Notes under the pieces: generated by a model | The model's input: only the letters and a program-made list of their open reading frames with translations | The model's database searches: none | Told to the model about the DNA's origin: nothing | DNA from: Paramacrobiotus metropolitanus | Taxonomy: Eukaryota > Tardigrada > Eutardigrada > Parachela > Macrobiotidae | Length of the DNA: 64,000 nt | NCBI RefSeq assembly: GCF_019649055.1 | Contig: NW_026570264.1 | Span: 1,011,525 to 1,075,524, forward strand | Direction: 5' to 3' | Made by a program: the position numbers and the translations under genes | Shown here: positions 22,604 to 33,599 of the stretch, in pieces | Position numbering within the stretch: the first letter of the stretch is position 1 | Layout: each line of letters opens with the position of its first letter

Positions 22604-22887
22604 TCAAGAGCCACCACTAAGCTAGGGTAGGGCTTTGCTAACTGCGTGTACATATGCCTTTGAGATGATGTTCTCTGAAGCTCTTTGGTTTGTTCAACTC
22701 AGTGATTTGTGTTGAAGGTTTATTTGTTTACTTTGGAATAGTCGGGAATTTTCGTTACATGTTTACGTTTACTGTAGAACAATCATGACATTTTCCGTCA
22801 TGACGAACTGTATACGTACGTGACTGCACGTCACATAACACTCCCTTTCCTGAATTTTGAAGCACTGCGAAAACTGAAACATTGTAT
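22604..22887. other. 3' flank of the Ig gene
   Basis: AT-rich with no gene. It should contain the 3' UTR, but no clean AATAAA was found. The last four bases (GTAT, 22,884-22,887) are the target duplication of the following TRIM. Confidence 0.4.
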
Positions 22888-23131
22888 TGTCAGGGCGGGC
22901 TTATGATTCAGCCCTTCTCTCATTGGTTGGTTTTGGGTTTTTTCCTGTCTGGGCATTTGCATGCGTTTTGATGGCTCTATAAGGCAGCTGGGCTGCCTAC
23001 AGAGACCAGTTGGTTCTTGGCTTGCGCGCAAAGCGCGGGGTGTGTTCAGATTTCGGCATTAAAGCCTACATCCGGGTTCGTTTTGTTCCTCCGTCGTTGG
23101 ACGATGCGCGCTTAGCCAGCGCCATCTGATA
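22888..23131 (+). repeat. TRIM 5' LTR
   Basis: 244 bp. It carries an inverted CCAAT box (ctcattggttgg), a TATA-like ctctataaggc and the poly(A)-type cattaaagcc further down, the order expected for U3-R-U5. Orientation is set by the primer site. Confidence 0.88.
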
Positions 23132-23141
23132 TGGTAGCAGA
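23132..23141 (+). promoter_or_regulatory. TRIM primer binding site, initiator Met tRNA
   Basis: TGGTAGCAGA directly follows the LTR and complements the conserved 3' end of eukaryotic initiator tRNA-Met (…TCTGCTACCA), the usual minus-strand primer of many Ty1/copia-type and some Ty3-type elements. Confidence 0.85.
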
Positions 23142-24073
23142 TCGTGGTTACGTTCGTATGTTGCACAGCGGGCTTGCCCCGCTCACGGGCCACCTCTGAG
23201 TTGTGGACCAGATCGCGTGATCGCGCCCTGTGCCAACCCCGGGTACGGAGCTCACCCGGCTCCCCCGGATTTCCCGTCAGTCGCCGGAGCTGTGCCGTCA
23301 CTCCCGCAGAACGCGGAGGAAACTGCCTCTCCCAGAAAGGGATGGAGATATCGCCAAGCCAGAAGTGCAGCGATGGACGGACAAACCCACAGCCACACCG
23401 TACCGATGACGGATGCCGACGGTGGACGCAACCCGGACCAGCAGGAAACCTGCGGACCCTTCACCACCACCAACAGCCATGCCAACCCCGATCCCTACGG
23501 CCGGATCGACCACCATCACCACGCCGAGAAATTCACCCCACCAAAACCCTGCCCGCCCTACCTGGGACAACAACCTTTCCCCCGGCGGAGCAGCTGATTT
23601 TCCCTACCCGGAGCAGCGTATTTTTGTGTTTGCAGGGTCATGGCCGTACCTGTGCCCCAAACCCCTGCCCGATTTTCCCCAGACCATGACCTTTCCCCAG
23701 ACGGATAAAATGCGGAATCTACCGATTTCCGCATCCGACCCTGGATTCTGGCGCGACAGTTCGTTGACCTAGGCACTGGACCGCGTGAAGCCGAACCAGA
23801 CCGACCGAACCCGAGCCAAACCGACCGAGAACCACTCCTAAACCGAACCTGATCCGAGCCGACCAAACCTGGACCGAGCCGGACCAAACCTGACTGAACC
23901 AGATCCCATACCGGACCACGTGAGCCGACCGAACTGGAACCGAGCCACCCGGTAGTACAGTCTATTAGACATAGTACAGGGACCGTACCGGTCCCTGTAT
24001 CCACTGTTCTTTTACGGCGCATCACGCCATTTACCTGCACTTCGCAGGAGCTCAATGTTAGACCGTACAGGGA

Positions 24074-24317
24074 TGTCAGGGCGGGCTTATGATTCAGCCC
24101 TTCTCTCATTGGTTGGTTTTGGGATTTTTCCTGTCTTGGCATTTGCATGCGTTTTGATAGCTCTATAAGGCAGCTGCGCTGCCTACAGAGACCAGTTGGT
24201 TCTTGGCTTGCGCGCAAAACGCGGGGTGTGTTCAGATTTCGGCATTAAAGCCTACATCCGGGTTCGTTTTGTTCCTCCGTCGTTGGACGATGCGCGCTTA
24301 GCCAGCGCCATCTGATA
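24074..24317 (+). repeat. TRIM 3' LTR
   Basis: Matches the 5' LTR except at about five sites. The preceding polypurine tract is weak (acaggga). Confidence 0.88.
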
Positions 24318-24569
24318 GTATCGTTTATCAAAACAAAACAACAGTAAAATACAGCAAATCACGAGTAAAAATAAAAACAAACGATATGGCACGGAAAGGT
24401 TACGGCGACGCATTCCCCATGTGCGGTACCGGAACAATGGCATCTGATCACGGTTTGGTCGGAATCCTCCAAGGCAGCACGCTGCTAATGGATTTGGCTA
24501 AGCGGAAACTGCTCCGTTGATCCCATTACCAAGGAACAAACCATCCGAGGCGTCGCACAGGATGAAATT

Positions 24570-25250
24570 AATACCAAAAGATACTGACATTCTCTGTATG
24601 CGCACTTAACATGTTGGCTTGTGACAAACTGCGAAACAGCCCATTTTTCGATTTTACACGATCAGGAAATCTTGTTAGGCTCGGCTTGACGTTCACCCAA
24701 GCCATGTGGCCAGCAGGGATTTTTACTTTGCAACGCGCAATAAAATTCCATGCAGTAGACGCCCATCGTTTGTTTTCCCAACAAAGGTCTTCAAAGCGAT
24801 GCACAACGCAACTTGCGGTACAATGCAGCTCGATTCCCAATAGAAAATCAGCACTTTACACTCTGCGATCATTCCACACGGATCTTTAAAAATATTCTGC
24901 CACCGTGAAATAAGGACAGATAATGCCGACCGGTATAAGTTTGGCCGGTAATAATTTAAAGGGACTGACCAGTATTTGGCTGGGTGTAAAGGCGCGCCGC
25001 GAATGCTCATAGCTGTTACAGCAGAACCCGTGCGATAGTTGCAGTTAATGCGGTTGCACCAGCGACATGCACTGTAAAAAGCATAAAACAGTTCGACAAC
25101 GAACCCGTTTTCACGAGAAGAATAGCCATGAATTAACATATTCGTTTGTTGCGAATGTTGCATTCACCAGAACCATTCGCAAACGCAATGAATTTAATTA
25201 ATCGTCACGAATGAACCGTTCACCAGGTACTTTTACGATGCGTTCCAGTG
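24570..25250 (-). repeat. Dispersed repeat, copy 2
   Basis: Inverse partner of 10,970-11,600, with alternating blocks of good and poor match. The two copies contain non-homologous ORFs, which argues against a conserved protein. Confidence 0.65.
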
Positions 25251-25534
25251 GTTTTTATACTGCCGAGAACTGGATCGTTGGGGCTGGTGCAATCCGTACT
25301 CAATTTGTGTTTCGTCGCAGCACACGATCAAGTATTCGATACTCGTACAGCGTTAAAGTTTTTTTTTCGTTATTTCAGTTAAAGTTGAGTAATGATGGAA
25401 CTCGTCGTTTATGTGCAAGTTTTTTTTTGGATTAACCCTCTCTTGGATGCCTATACTGAAACAACAACCCGCGTCAGTAGTTCACTTCCTAGATCCACAT
25501 AATCAGATCGGCCGCAACTTACGCAATTTAATAT

Positions 25535-26218
25535 TTAGATAACTTGATTACTGAGGAAAGATGTTTTAGCCGGTGAAATGCGCTTGTGGGGAACTGGTGG
25601 TCGAGGCGGTGTCGGAATGCGCGAAGCTTTCAACGTTGCGTCCTTAATGATGTTGTCAAGGTTCGCTAAAGCTTCAGGCGTTACGCGCCGGATAGTGCGT
25701 GGCGAGGCTGGATTGCGTTCTATGGATTTTGCTGCAGATCGTCGTGGCGAGGTCAGGTTGCGTTCTGGGGATTGAGGCGTAGATTTTGATCCGTACCGAA
25801 AGAAGCGTGACGAGGTGGGACTACGTCTCGGGGACTGTACAGATTGTCAAGGTGGTGATCCTCCGTTAATTGGCTGCACGGGAACTTGCTCCGGTGGTAT
25901 TGCAAGATCGTTTCCTGGTTGCGGTTGTTGCAGATTTTCTTCAGCAATTTGTTGCGCTTGGATGGCTGGTTCCGGTGGGGCTGTCAGATCTTTCTGTGGT
26001 CGAGTGGCTTGATCCAATTTTGCGTATTGTTCTTGAAGGGTGAGTTCCGGAAGTTTCACACGATTTCTTGTTGCTGGTCCGTTTGCTTTCGGGTCAGAAG
26101 GAGGCGAGTCGGGGACCGGAATTTGGTCGGGATCACGGGCGTTGCGCTTGTGCTCAGATGATTCTTCAATAAGCGTGCGGTCGTCGTTCTTCCGTTTGGT
26201 GATGTTGAACGGAAACAT
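25535..26218 (-). pseudogene. Proline/Ser-Pro-rich ORF interrupted by one in-frame TGA
   Basis: The minus-strand frame starts at ATG 26,218, has an upstream in-frame TAA, and runs 227 codons to TAA at 25,535-25,537 with a single in-frame TGA at codon 124 (25,849-25,847, followed by CAA). Before it lie charged and proline-rich segments (RKNDDRTLIEESSEHKRNAR, PPEQVPVQPI). After it the same frame continues in an obviously coding style with SPRRSPTSS, TPQSPERN, TSPRRSAAKSIERNPASPR and a final helix TPEALANLDNIIKDATLK. Ser-Pro-Arg repeats recall phosphorylated nuclear or DNA-binding tails. Either a nonsense mutation has killed it, or the TGA is read through (TGA-C is a comparatively leaky context), or there is a sequence error. 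The family is not recognised. Confidence 0.55.
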
Positions 26219-26868
26219 CGGGCATAGCCAAGATATTAGCGTTAAGCAAAAATATAAGCATTATGCAAAAACAAAAGGTCAAGAACGACCAGTTAAAGTG
26301 TTAGCGGGCGCTGGTCCGTGCTATACAGATAGAATGCATAGCGAGCCCCTGGAGCCACCAAAATGGTGGTTTAGCGTTAGCGTTTATTATCCATGTATTG
26401 CTCAGTCGTCAGGCTGCATAGCGATATTGCATAACGGTACAGTAGCCGGCTTATATACAGAATTGTATATCGGTAATGAGAACGCATAGATGTGAACTTG
26501 TAAACAAGACGTGAACTAGCATAACGGAAGTGTTATGCCGGAACTGCTCAAGGGCATATTTATCATAGACATTCATTACTATCGTAACAGCAACAAATAA
26601 AGATAATATATCGACATATAAACTACGTATAAAGAGAATGTAAAGTTAATTTTGGAAGGTAAGGTATACGATCGGACAAAACACACAAAGGATAATCGCA
26701 CTTTATTGCTGCAGCGGTTACTGAACAATTCTGTCTGCGGCGCACAATGTGAAACGCTTTGCTAATTAGGGGAGGGTCGCGGAGGAAAATTATGGTCGTC
26801 GATTTTTTTAAGACGTTCTTCATGTTGTCACTTGTCGATGACAGCCGCTTGTTCCGCAATGATATCTG
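26219..26868. other. Intergenic sequence between minus-strand genes
   Basis: No gene is supported. Downstream of the exon at 26,869 the sequence still resembles its paralogue near 28,650 for about 60 bp (an IAEQAA-like reading in another frame), probably conserved 3' UTR or an alternative reading. Confidence 0.4.
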
Positions 26869-28190
26869 TTAAGCGCTGGATCTCCAAGCAGTGTTGATCT
26901 CTTGTGGAACTGCTTTCGTCGCACGACGTTGGCTGGAGCTATCGGGAAAGGATTAGTTAGTTAGTGAGCGAACGTGAACCAGGAACGGTAACACTGCGTT
27001 GCTTATCACAATTTAGCTAAACTTTTACGCTAGCGCCAAGTACCTAAACCCCTGAATTAGGAAATCACTTCAATTACGAGTATAATAAGGAAAAAATCAC
27101 AAAATATGTTGCTGATCGAAAACCTCTTTTCTTTGGCAATCTTGTGTTCTCTTTTGGTTGGTGGTATTAGCGTAAATTTGTAACAGCATCAAGTAGGTAC
27201 ATAACCAGGTACTGTACTCACGACTGTAAAAAGGTACTGTTCTCGTCAGTGTACTGCATGTGATATCCAGTCTGGCTTTGTCTTACAAAATCCTAAAGTT
27301 CAGCCGCAGATTATTTTATTATTCTCGTTTTTAGCACAAAATATTTGAATATTATTTGTGTTAATCCTTAGAAGCCGTTGCATCTCGTTGCATCTCGTTC
27401 CACTTTACCGCTGCAGATCTGCTGGAGGTCTTGCATTCCCCTTTGTCATCAATGCAGCGACTGCATCCTCCCGATTTAGCTTCTTTCAAAAAATACAGTA
27501 CCTGGTTATGTACCTACTTGATGCTGTTACAAATTTACGCTAATAAAACACTTCAACGCACCATTGACAATAACATACCACAAAGCTTCGGCCAAGTGCC
27601 AAGAGAATAAGGAACAAGGCCAGGCCGGAAAAGTTCTTGATTCTATGGCATTTAAGCAACTATACACTCTGTACCACAATCCAAATATAAAATTATCAAT
27701 ATCCCAAATAATTCCAAATACGCATCGGGTCCATGGGCGTTTTATATATACCTTACTTACAACATTACTTATAGGTAAACTGTTATAGGTAAACGGTCAG
27801 TGTGCAAAGATACACGGAATTTTGAGAAAGCTTTTAGGATTCAGTATAAATTTTTAGAAGACTCATCAAAATCTCCTTGCAGTCACCATGTGAATAGATT
27901 ATAGGTATGTATACGTACGTAGCTTTAAGTTTTACCCACCCCGATTTTGCGGGCAGCGGTTGCATCATAAGTCGATCTCAGCAACTGCCATTTTGCGCTG
28001 TTCTTGTAGCCCGCCAGTAGCTGTTATAAATTTCCGCTTGCTTCCCGAGATATATCAACAGGTCAATAATATCCATACGGATTTTACCAACATCCGTCTC
28101 CGACGAGATGGAACGGTCATAAGTTGCGATCTTATCGACAACGGAGGTTTGCCATTCTCCATCATCCTTTTCACGAGTCATGACAATAAA
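26869..28190 (-). pseudogene. Duplicated three-exon gene, copy A (probably damaged)
   Basis: Three exon-like pieces on the minus strand match copy B at 28.76-29.92 kb in order and spacing. Piece a (about 28,181-27,978) reads DKIATYDRSISSETDVGKI, then DIIDLLIYLGKQAEI. Piece b (about 27,490-27,409) reads DAVAALMTKGNARPPADLQR and ends at a donor CAGCG|gtaaag, but a small indel upstream breaks its frame relative to copy B. Piece c (26,938-26,869) follows the acceptor cctttcccgatag and gives a short basic C-terminus ending WRSSA before TAA. Function unknown. The indel and divergence suggest copy A is decaying, although a shifted intron boundary could rescue it. Confidence 0.5.
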
Positions 28191-28754
28191 TTCTTGTAGC
28201 GTTAATGGTAATACAGATGCACGCTGAGTGACCGGTATCGGTAAACGTCGGTGACAAGTTCAAAAATAAGCCAGCTTACCAATCTTTAAGCTCCATTAAA
28301 TTTTAAAAAAGCACGATGTTGTTTTCGCTGACAATGAGCACCCTGCCGTACATGTACCTTCACTACTTGACAGCTTATGATACGACAGATACGCCAACTT
28401 ATCATGAACAATCATGAAGTCGCATGGTAAAACTATTGAATAATGCGATAACAGAAACTGCTGCTGCGATATACTATCAATGTCCCGCTTAAGAAAACCT
28501 ATACATCACATAAATACACGGTGAATAAAAGAGCGAAAATAGGAAATTTATACGTCACTTTTCCGAAGCAAGTAAAGTATCCTACAGTAGTAAAAAGGTA
28601 AAACTTTTCGCCTTTCAGTAATAAGTTATTGCTCATAGGTTGTGACAATAAGTTATTGTTTCAAGAGCGCACGAGAGATGCTGCCAAGTCCGCTTTTGGA
28701 ACAGATGTTGTCCATGGCGGCTGCCTGTTCTGCGATTACCTTCCTCAAGCACCA

Positions 28755-29917
28755 TTATTTCTTGGCCTTTCTGTGGATCTTCTGCAGAAAGGCTTTCTTC
28801 TCATGGCGTAGGCTGGAGCTATCGGAAAAGATCCAATTGGGTTTTTGCAAGTGCGAACGAGGATGATAATTGACTGTTTTGCTACGGACAATTAGAGAAG
28901 GCATCATCGCTAGCGCTAGTTAGTTAAATATTACGTAGGTAATTCAGGTATATAACAAGGAAAAATCGGTTAGGTTACGGTATGACCTGTTGCTAACTAA
29001 TGCCTGTTTTCTGGCGACTTGTATTCTTTTACCTTTGTGCGGCAAACGTAGCAGCAATATAAATCGAGTAAGTGAATGCTGAATATGAAGTCTGGTTTAT
29101 CCTACACAAAACAATCCTTAGATTTTTTTATCGGTATATCTTTACAAGGCGACACTTGTGTGAGCGTTAAGTACATATATTTTTATTATCTTTAGTACAC
29201 GATATTTCAGTGAAATTTCTTCGAACCAAAAACAACGGGGAACAACTTTACCGTTGCAGATAGACTGGAAGCCTTGCAATTTCCTTTGTCACAGCTGCAC
29301 TGACGGCATCCTCCTGATAGCTTCTTCCAAAAGCCGCTTCGCGTAGGCGATAAAGCTCTGCAACACACAATTTGCGATAGCACAGCACGACGGGATCGGA
29401 CTAGTGCCGACTGACGCGGAACAAATCAGCGAAGGAAAAATTTCTTGATTCTGTGATATTCAACACGCTGCAAACCATGATAAGTGCGAGATAAGTACGC
29501 TTCTAAACTTCGCTTACCCAGTTTTTTTCCGCGTACGGTGATTCATAAGTCGATTACAATGTCTGCCATGCTGCGCTATTTTTATAGCCGTGATGAATTT
29601 CAGCCTGCTGCCCGAGATAGAACAACAGCTGGACAATGTCCGCACGGATCTGATCAACATTCGTCTCTGACGAGATTAAACGATCGCATTCTGTGATCTT
29701 ATCAATAATAATTATACGTTCGATATTCCCCGTCGTCGTTGTGCCGGTTCCTGGAAAACAATCCATGTAAACGGGAAAGAACTGTTCTCCGAAAAGCCGT
29801 AATATTTATTATATACAGCAGTCGACGCGCTTGCGAGTTCGAAAATGTGTCAGCAACCGTTAACCGGTCTTTCAGCTCGAATTGGAGGACGAGAGGCAGT
29901 ACATGATGTTGGCTCAA
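28755..29917 (-). CDS. Duplicated three-exon gene, copy B
   Basis: Exon a lies around 29,917-29,554 and includes DKITECDRLISSETNVDQIR, then ADIVQLLFYLGQQAEI; its 3' boundary is unclear, with a good donor (actgg|gtaagc) at about 29,507. Exon b is 29,357-29,252: acceptor ttgtgtgttgcag, LYRLREAAFGRSYQEDAV, SAAVTKEIARLPVYLQR, donor CAACG|gtaaag. Exon c is 28,818-28,755: acceptor cttttccgatag, then RSSLRHEKKAFLQKIHRKAK and TAA. Exons b and c join in phase (CG+C). The product is a small, helical, charged protein with a lysine-rich tail, perhaps nuclear. Two tandem copies 1.75 kb apart show a local duplication. I do not recognise the family; no similar protein is known to me. Confidence 0.55.
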
Positions 29918-29929
29918 ATACGGTACGAT

Positions 29930-30938
29930 TTTCCTTTACTTCGTATGTGGTATTATTACCGCTTCCGATACGTTAACTTATCAGGAGCAACCCTGAATGA
30001 AACCTAAATGTAAAACTGAAACAATGCGATCAGAACAGCTATTGTTGTACACTATCAGTGCTCCAGCTTATTACGATTATCAGTGCTCCAACTTATTACT
30101 TATACGTGCCTGTCGTACCATAAGTGCAACGCTTAATTAGAGGAAAAAGCACAGAAGTTTTTACACCGTTTTAATTTTTATCCAGATCCAAGTCAAAGCA
30201 AATACTTAATCTTTGGCTCTTCAAAATGTTGGACTATGATACCCAAAAAATCTAGAATCTTGATACCTCAAAGTAGGATATGTCTGTGCATAAAAACAGG
30301 ACCCTAACAGAAATTTATCCAAAGTACTATTTTTGTCATGACTTTGCTGTTTTGGTTACGAGCACGTACGAATTATTTCAACAAACAGTCGTAAATCGAA
30401 TGCCTAAAACTGTAATATTAGAACCGACGTTCGCTTTCGTCAAACGATAAAACGTTTCAGGTCTCACTCCGAAAACGGATTCTTCGCAGTCAATCCCACA
30501 AGCGTGCGCTTTGTTCATGCATCGTCCTAGACTACGAATGATACGTTTCCACTTTCCTGCGTCGATAGGTTTAGTGCCTTCAGTACACTACAGCTTTACA
30601 CTGTACAGTAATGTACAGCAACAGCTTGTGATACAGCAAGGTAGCCTATGGCCTAAAATGAGGATTTACGTGCACTTACGCGGAGGATCGATACCACCCA
30701 GCCGCATTCCACTTCGTATCGATTGACCGTGAGCCTTACTTCCTCTCAACCACCATCTTTGTTGCTAACTGAACGTTTCATTGCTCTTAGTCAATTCAGC
30801 ACATGTATACAGGGAACGGATCGCAGTCTACAGTGTATATTATGGTAACGTTCGAACAGTGCACCGAATAGCACAGCATGCAGGTCAAGCTGTAAAGCCA
30901 GAGGCAGTGGAAATACGATGTTGTACATCTGATTCCAG
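29930..30938. other. Intergenic sequence, no gene seen
   Basis: AT-rich. Apart from a repeated cagtgctcca phrase (near 30,046 and 30,078) nothing stands out. Confidence 0.4.
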
Positions 30939-31753
30939 GAGGATTATGCTTGTCATATGATGTAAACGATTTAAAAAACCAACCAAATTTTCCGGGCAAA
31001 ATCGGTATTTATCATGGAGGATTTTTGTATGCGCGAATACACACAACTCCGTTGGCAACGGATGTTTACAGTCGATTTATTGTCGACGTTGTGGACGACA
31101 CTGGAGGCGATAACAGGACCATATACTGTGGCTATGTCTGTGGAGTGGAAAATGACCACTGTTGGGTGCGAATGGGTTCCATGCAGCAGCTGCGACTTGT
31201 CCCCATGAGAAAGCTGCGCAGGGTGGGCTTATCAGGTCAACATTCCAGTTACAGCATCCAGGTTAATGAAATCGTCAAAGGAATAGATGTCCTGGTCAGT
31301 ACTGACGAGGACCAACCGGAATCATGGCATCCCGCACTCTCCGCTGAACTCTTTTGCTACGAGAATTTGAAGCTCTTGAATGTCGAGGTGATCTTGCCGA
31401 ATGACACGGTCAAAAAGTACCGCGTGTGGGACGGGAATAATGCGTGTCTGAAACGTGTACGTCGGGCGGGACCACTGGGGCCCCCCGTTACCAGGGAGTC
31501 CTTTCGCCGGGTGCTAATCTCTTTGCGCAAGTTCCAAAAGAAAATCCCGGATATTGCGAATGTACTGCAACGCATCAAGGACATGCCACACCTCCGGAGT
31601 CAGTTCCTGACGAGATGTGGTGCAATGAGGCAGATAATGTTTCTCGGGATTGTGGATGAGTGTGTTGCCGTGTTAGTCGCGAAAAGTCGCACCCAGGGAC
31701 CCGAGGAATGGCGTATTCGGAGTATGCGGTCTACGCCATTCAGCGGTTCCTAG
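30939..31753 (+). CDS. Large exon of an unknown lineage-specific protein
   Basis: The frame is open for 271 codons from an acceptor-like tctgattccag (exon from 30,939, phase 1) to TAG at 31,751-31,753. Regularly spaced beta-strand-like segments occur (GKIGIYHGGFLYARIH, YIIVDVV-like, TIYCGYVCGVENDHCWVRMG), then SWHPALSAELFCYENLKLL, VEVILPNDTVKKYRVWDG and a helical end (ESFRRVLISLRKFQKKIPDI). This could be repeated small beta-barrels of the Tudor or chromo type, but no diagnostic motif is present. Past codon 230 the third frame looks more coding (EYAVYAIQRFLASLTTGTL, KIAGRMVDKLLSVIVG) and runs to a strong donor (gaac|gtaagt at 31,831), so either a frameshift or an alternative exon end is present. 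Confidence in a real gene is fair; function is unknown. Confidence 0.55.
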
Positions 31754-31839
31754 CTTCACTAACGACGGGTACCCTGAAGATTGCGGGCAGAATGGTGGAC
31801 AAACTTCTGAGCGTTATTGTGGGCATGGAACGTAAGTAA

Positions 31840-32220
31840 CCAATGTACTTTACTCTGTAGATTGCCGTGACACGAAACCTTGCAGGTTGTCATAAAAGAT
31901 TCTCTACCGTTCCGAAACTAGAAATCAAGATTGTCAAATTAATTTGAAAATCTAGTTTTATTGATTCGTTCAGAATCGTCTTCATTGTAGTTTTGTTGTG
32001 CCTTTTTCAACAAAGTTGCTGAAAGTTTTCATAAAACCCTGGCTATACGTTCGACTTTTTGGCCCAGTCTAATTCGCCATATCTCAATAACCGGGGCGTT
32101 GCGCCCACAAATTTGTAGCGATGTATGTTGACAGCGAAATTAAGTGAACCTTTTATCGGCATCTGCCATTACACATAATAATACGCCTGCGCGGGTTTAC
32201 ACTAATAAAAGTTCCGAATT
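31840..32220. other. Probable intron sequence, no gene seen
   Basis: Follows the strong donor at 31,831. AT-rich, no motif. Confidence 0.4.
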
Positions 32221-32403
32221 TTAAAAACTGAAAAAACATCCAAAATCATTAGCGTCTTTCGTGAGTTTAGGACGCGCGTTAAATGTACCCAAAACAGTCG
32301 CTGCATTCCTTCTGACTACAGCTAAACTTAAACTTTGTCTCAAAAAGGCTGAAATTACACGAATCTTGCGGCCGAAGAAACGGATTGGCTCCGAGAAAGC
32401 CAA
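32221..32403 (-). pseudogene. Coding-like fragment related to 2,522-2,698
   Basis: 60 codons with FSEPIRFFGRKIRVISAFL. See the partner entry. The upstream codons in the same frame read DVETLGTFGLA, which extends the match to LGTF of the other copy. Confidence 0.35.
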
Positions 32404-33108
32404 TCCAAATGTCCCAAGCGTCTCGACATCGTAATTTTATTATGATGTCGAGCGAAATCTGTATAGCTGTACAGGGTACATGCCTGTGACTGTAAATTTG
32501 CTAAACATTCTCCAGTGCAATGTAGTGATGTACAGGTATGTACTTGCTATTTGTAGATCTGGACGACCCCAATGAATTGCGGTTTAGTGACCTTTTTGCG
32601 GAGCTGCATCTGGCTGTATTCTCCTATATGTTTTTGATCAACATCAGATTCGCAGGTGCGGTATTCGCCCAATTTCCTTTAAGGGAATTTCCTAAGCGTT
32701 TTTCTAGCAAATATGAGAGTGGCGACGAAAGTTCACAGTAGTTCCGATGCCTGTGCTTTTTTATAGCTGCAGAACAAAGCCGTTCAGGAGGTCACACAAA
32801 AAGTCGTTCCTCTGTGAAACGGTGTATTGCTGTAGTCAGCATACTCATTTTTTGCTACGATGTCGCCGTATCGGCAATGCGCGTCGTATGTGACCGGCAA
32901 AAATGTCCCCCCTGTCCCCCCGGACATTTTTGCCGTGTCCCCCCTGCCACCATCTCCAAAACGGTAACCCTATGGTCAGAATGGTGACGTGGGGGACCTA
33001 CAACGGAAAGCTGATTTTCAGGGCGATCGATGACCTTTGAAAAACTGCCACCAGCGTTACCACAGCGTTACCAGTCCAAAACAGCTGAGGACATCAGTCA
33101 CCGAAGGG

Positions 33109-33597
33109 ACATTATTGCCGGAACGAAATTACTAGTATCCGGCATGGGGGACATTATTGCCGGAACGAATTTAGTGGTGTCCGGCATGGGGGACATTATT
33201 GCCGGAATGAAATTATTGGTGTCCGGCATGGGGACATTATTGCCGGAATGAAATTATTGGTTGTCCGGCATGGGGGACATTATTGCAGGAATGAAATTAC
33301 TGGTGTCCGGCATGGGGGACATTATTGCCGGAATGAAATTACTGGTGTCCGGCATGGGAGACATTATTGCCGGAATGAAATTATTAGTGTCCGGCATGGG
33401 GGACATTATTGCCGGAATCAAATTATTGGTGTCCGGCATGGGGACATTATTGCCGGAATGAAATTACTGGTGTCCGGCATGGGGGGCATTATTGCCGGAA
33501 TCAAATTTTTGGTGTCCGCCATGGGGGACATTATTGCCGGAATGAAGTTAGTGGTGTCCGGCATGGGGTACATTATTGCCGCAATGACTTTCTTGGT
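33109..33597 (+). repeat. Left 42-bp minisatellite array, about 12 units
   Basis: The unit contains CCGGCATGGGGGACATTATT followed by GCCGGAATGAAATTA and CTGGTGT. Because 42 is a multiple of three and the unit lacks stops, frames stay open (SGMGDIIAGMKLLV per unit). This is a repeat artefact rather than a gene. Single-base shortenings (gggg for ggggg) shift frame in places. Confidence 0.9.
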
Positions 33598-33599
33598 AT

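Larger units (their letters stand above)
22888..24317. mobile_element. TRIM (miniature LTR retrotransposon), complete
   Basis: Two 244-bp direct repeats (22,888-23,131 and 24,074-24,317) differ at about five positions. They start TGTCAGGGCGGG and end CATCTGATA, so the tips TGTCAG/CTGATA are near-inverse. The element is flanked by GTAT on both sides (22,884-22,887 and 24,318-24,321), a 4-bp target duplication. The primer site TGGTAGCAGA follows the left LTR without a gap. The 942-bp interior is GC-rich and lacks gag, protease, RT and integrase, which defines a TRIM moved by an autonomous partner. A 126-codon proline/histidine-rich ORF (23,217-23,597) and degenerate CCGAACC-type 10-bp repeats (about 23,780-23,950) fill it. 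LTR similarity near 98% implies a fairly recent insertion. Confidence 0.9.

Noticed and set aside
23558-24217. 219-codon minus-strand ORF (and its short twin at 22,831-23,031)
   Set aside because: Both start in the same LTR sequence of the TRIM and run antisense to it. The shared N-terminus is just the LTR repeat.
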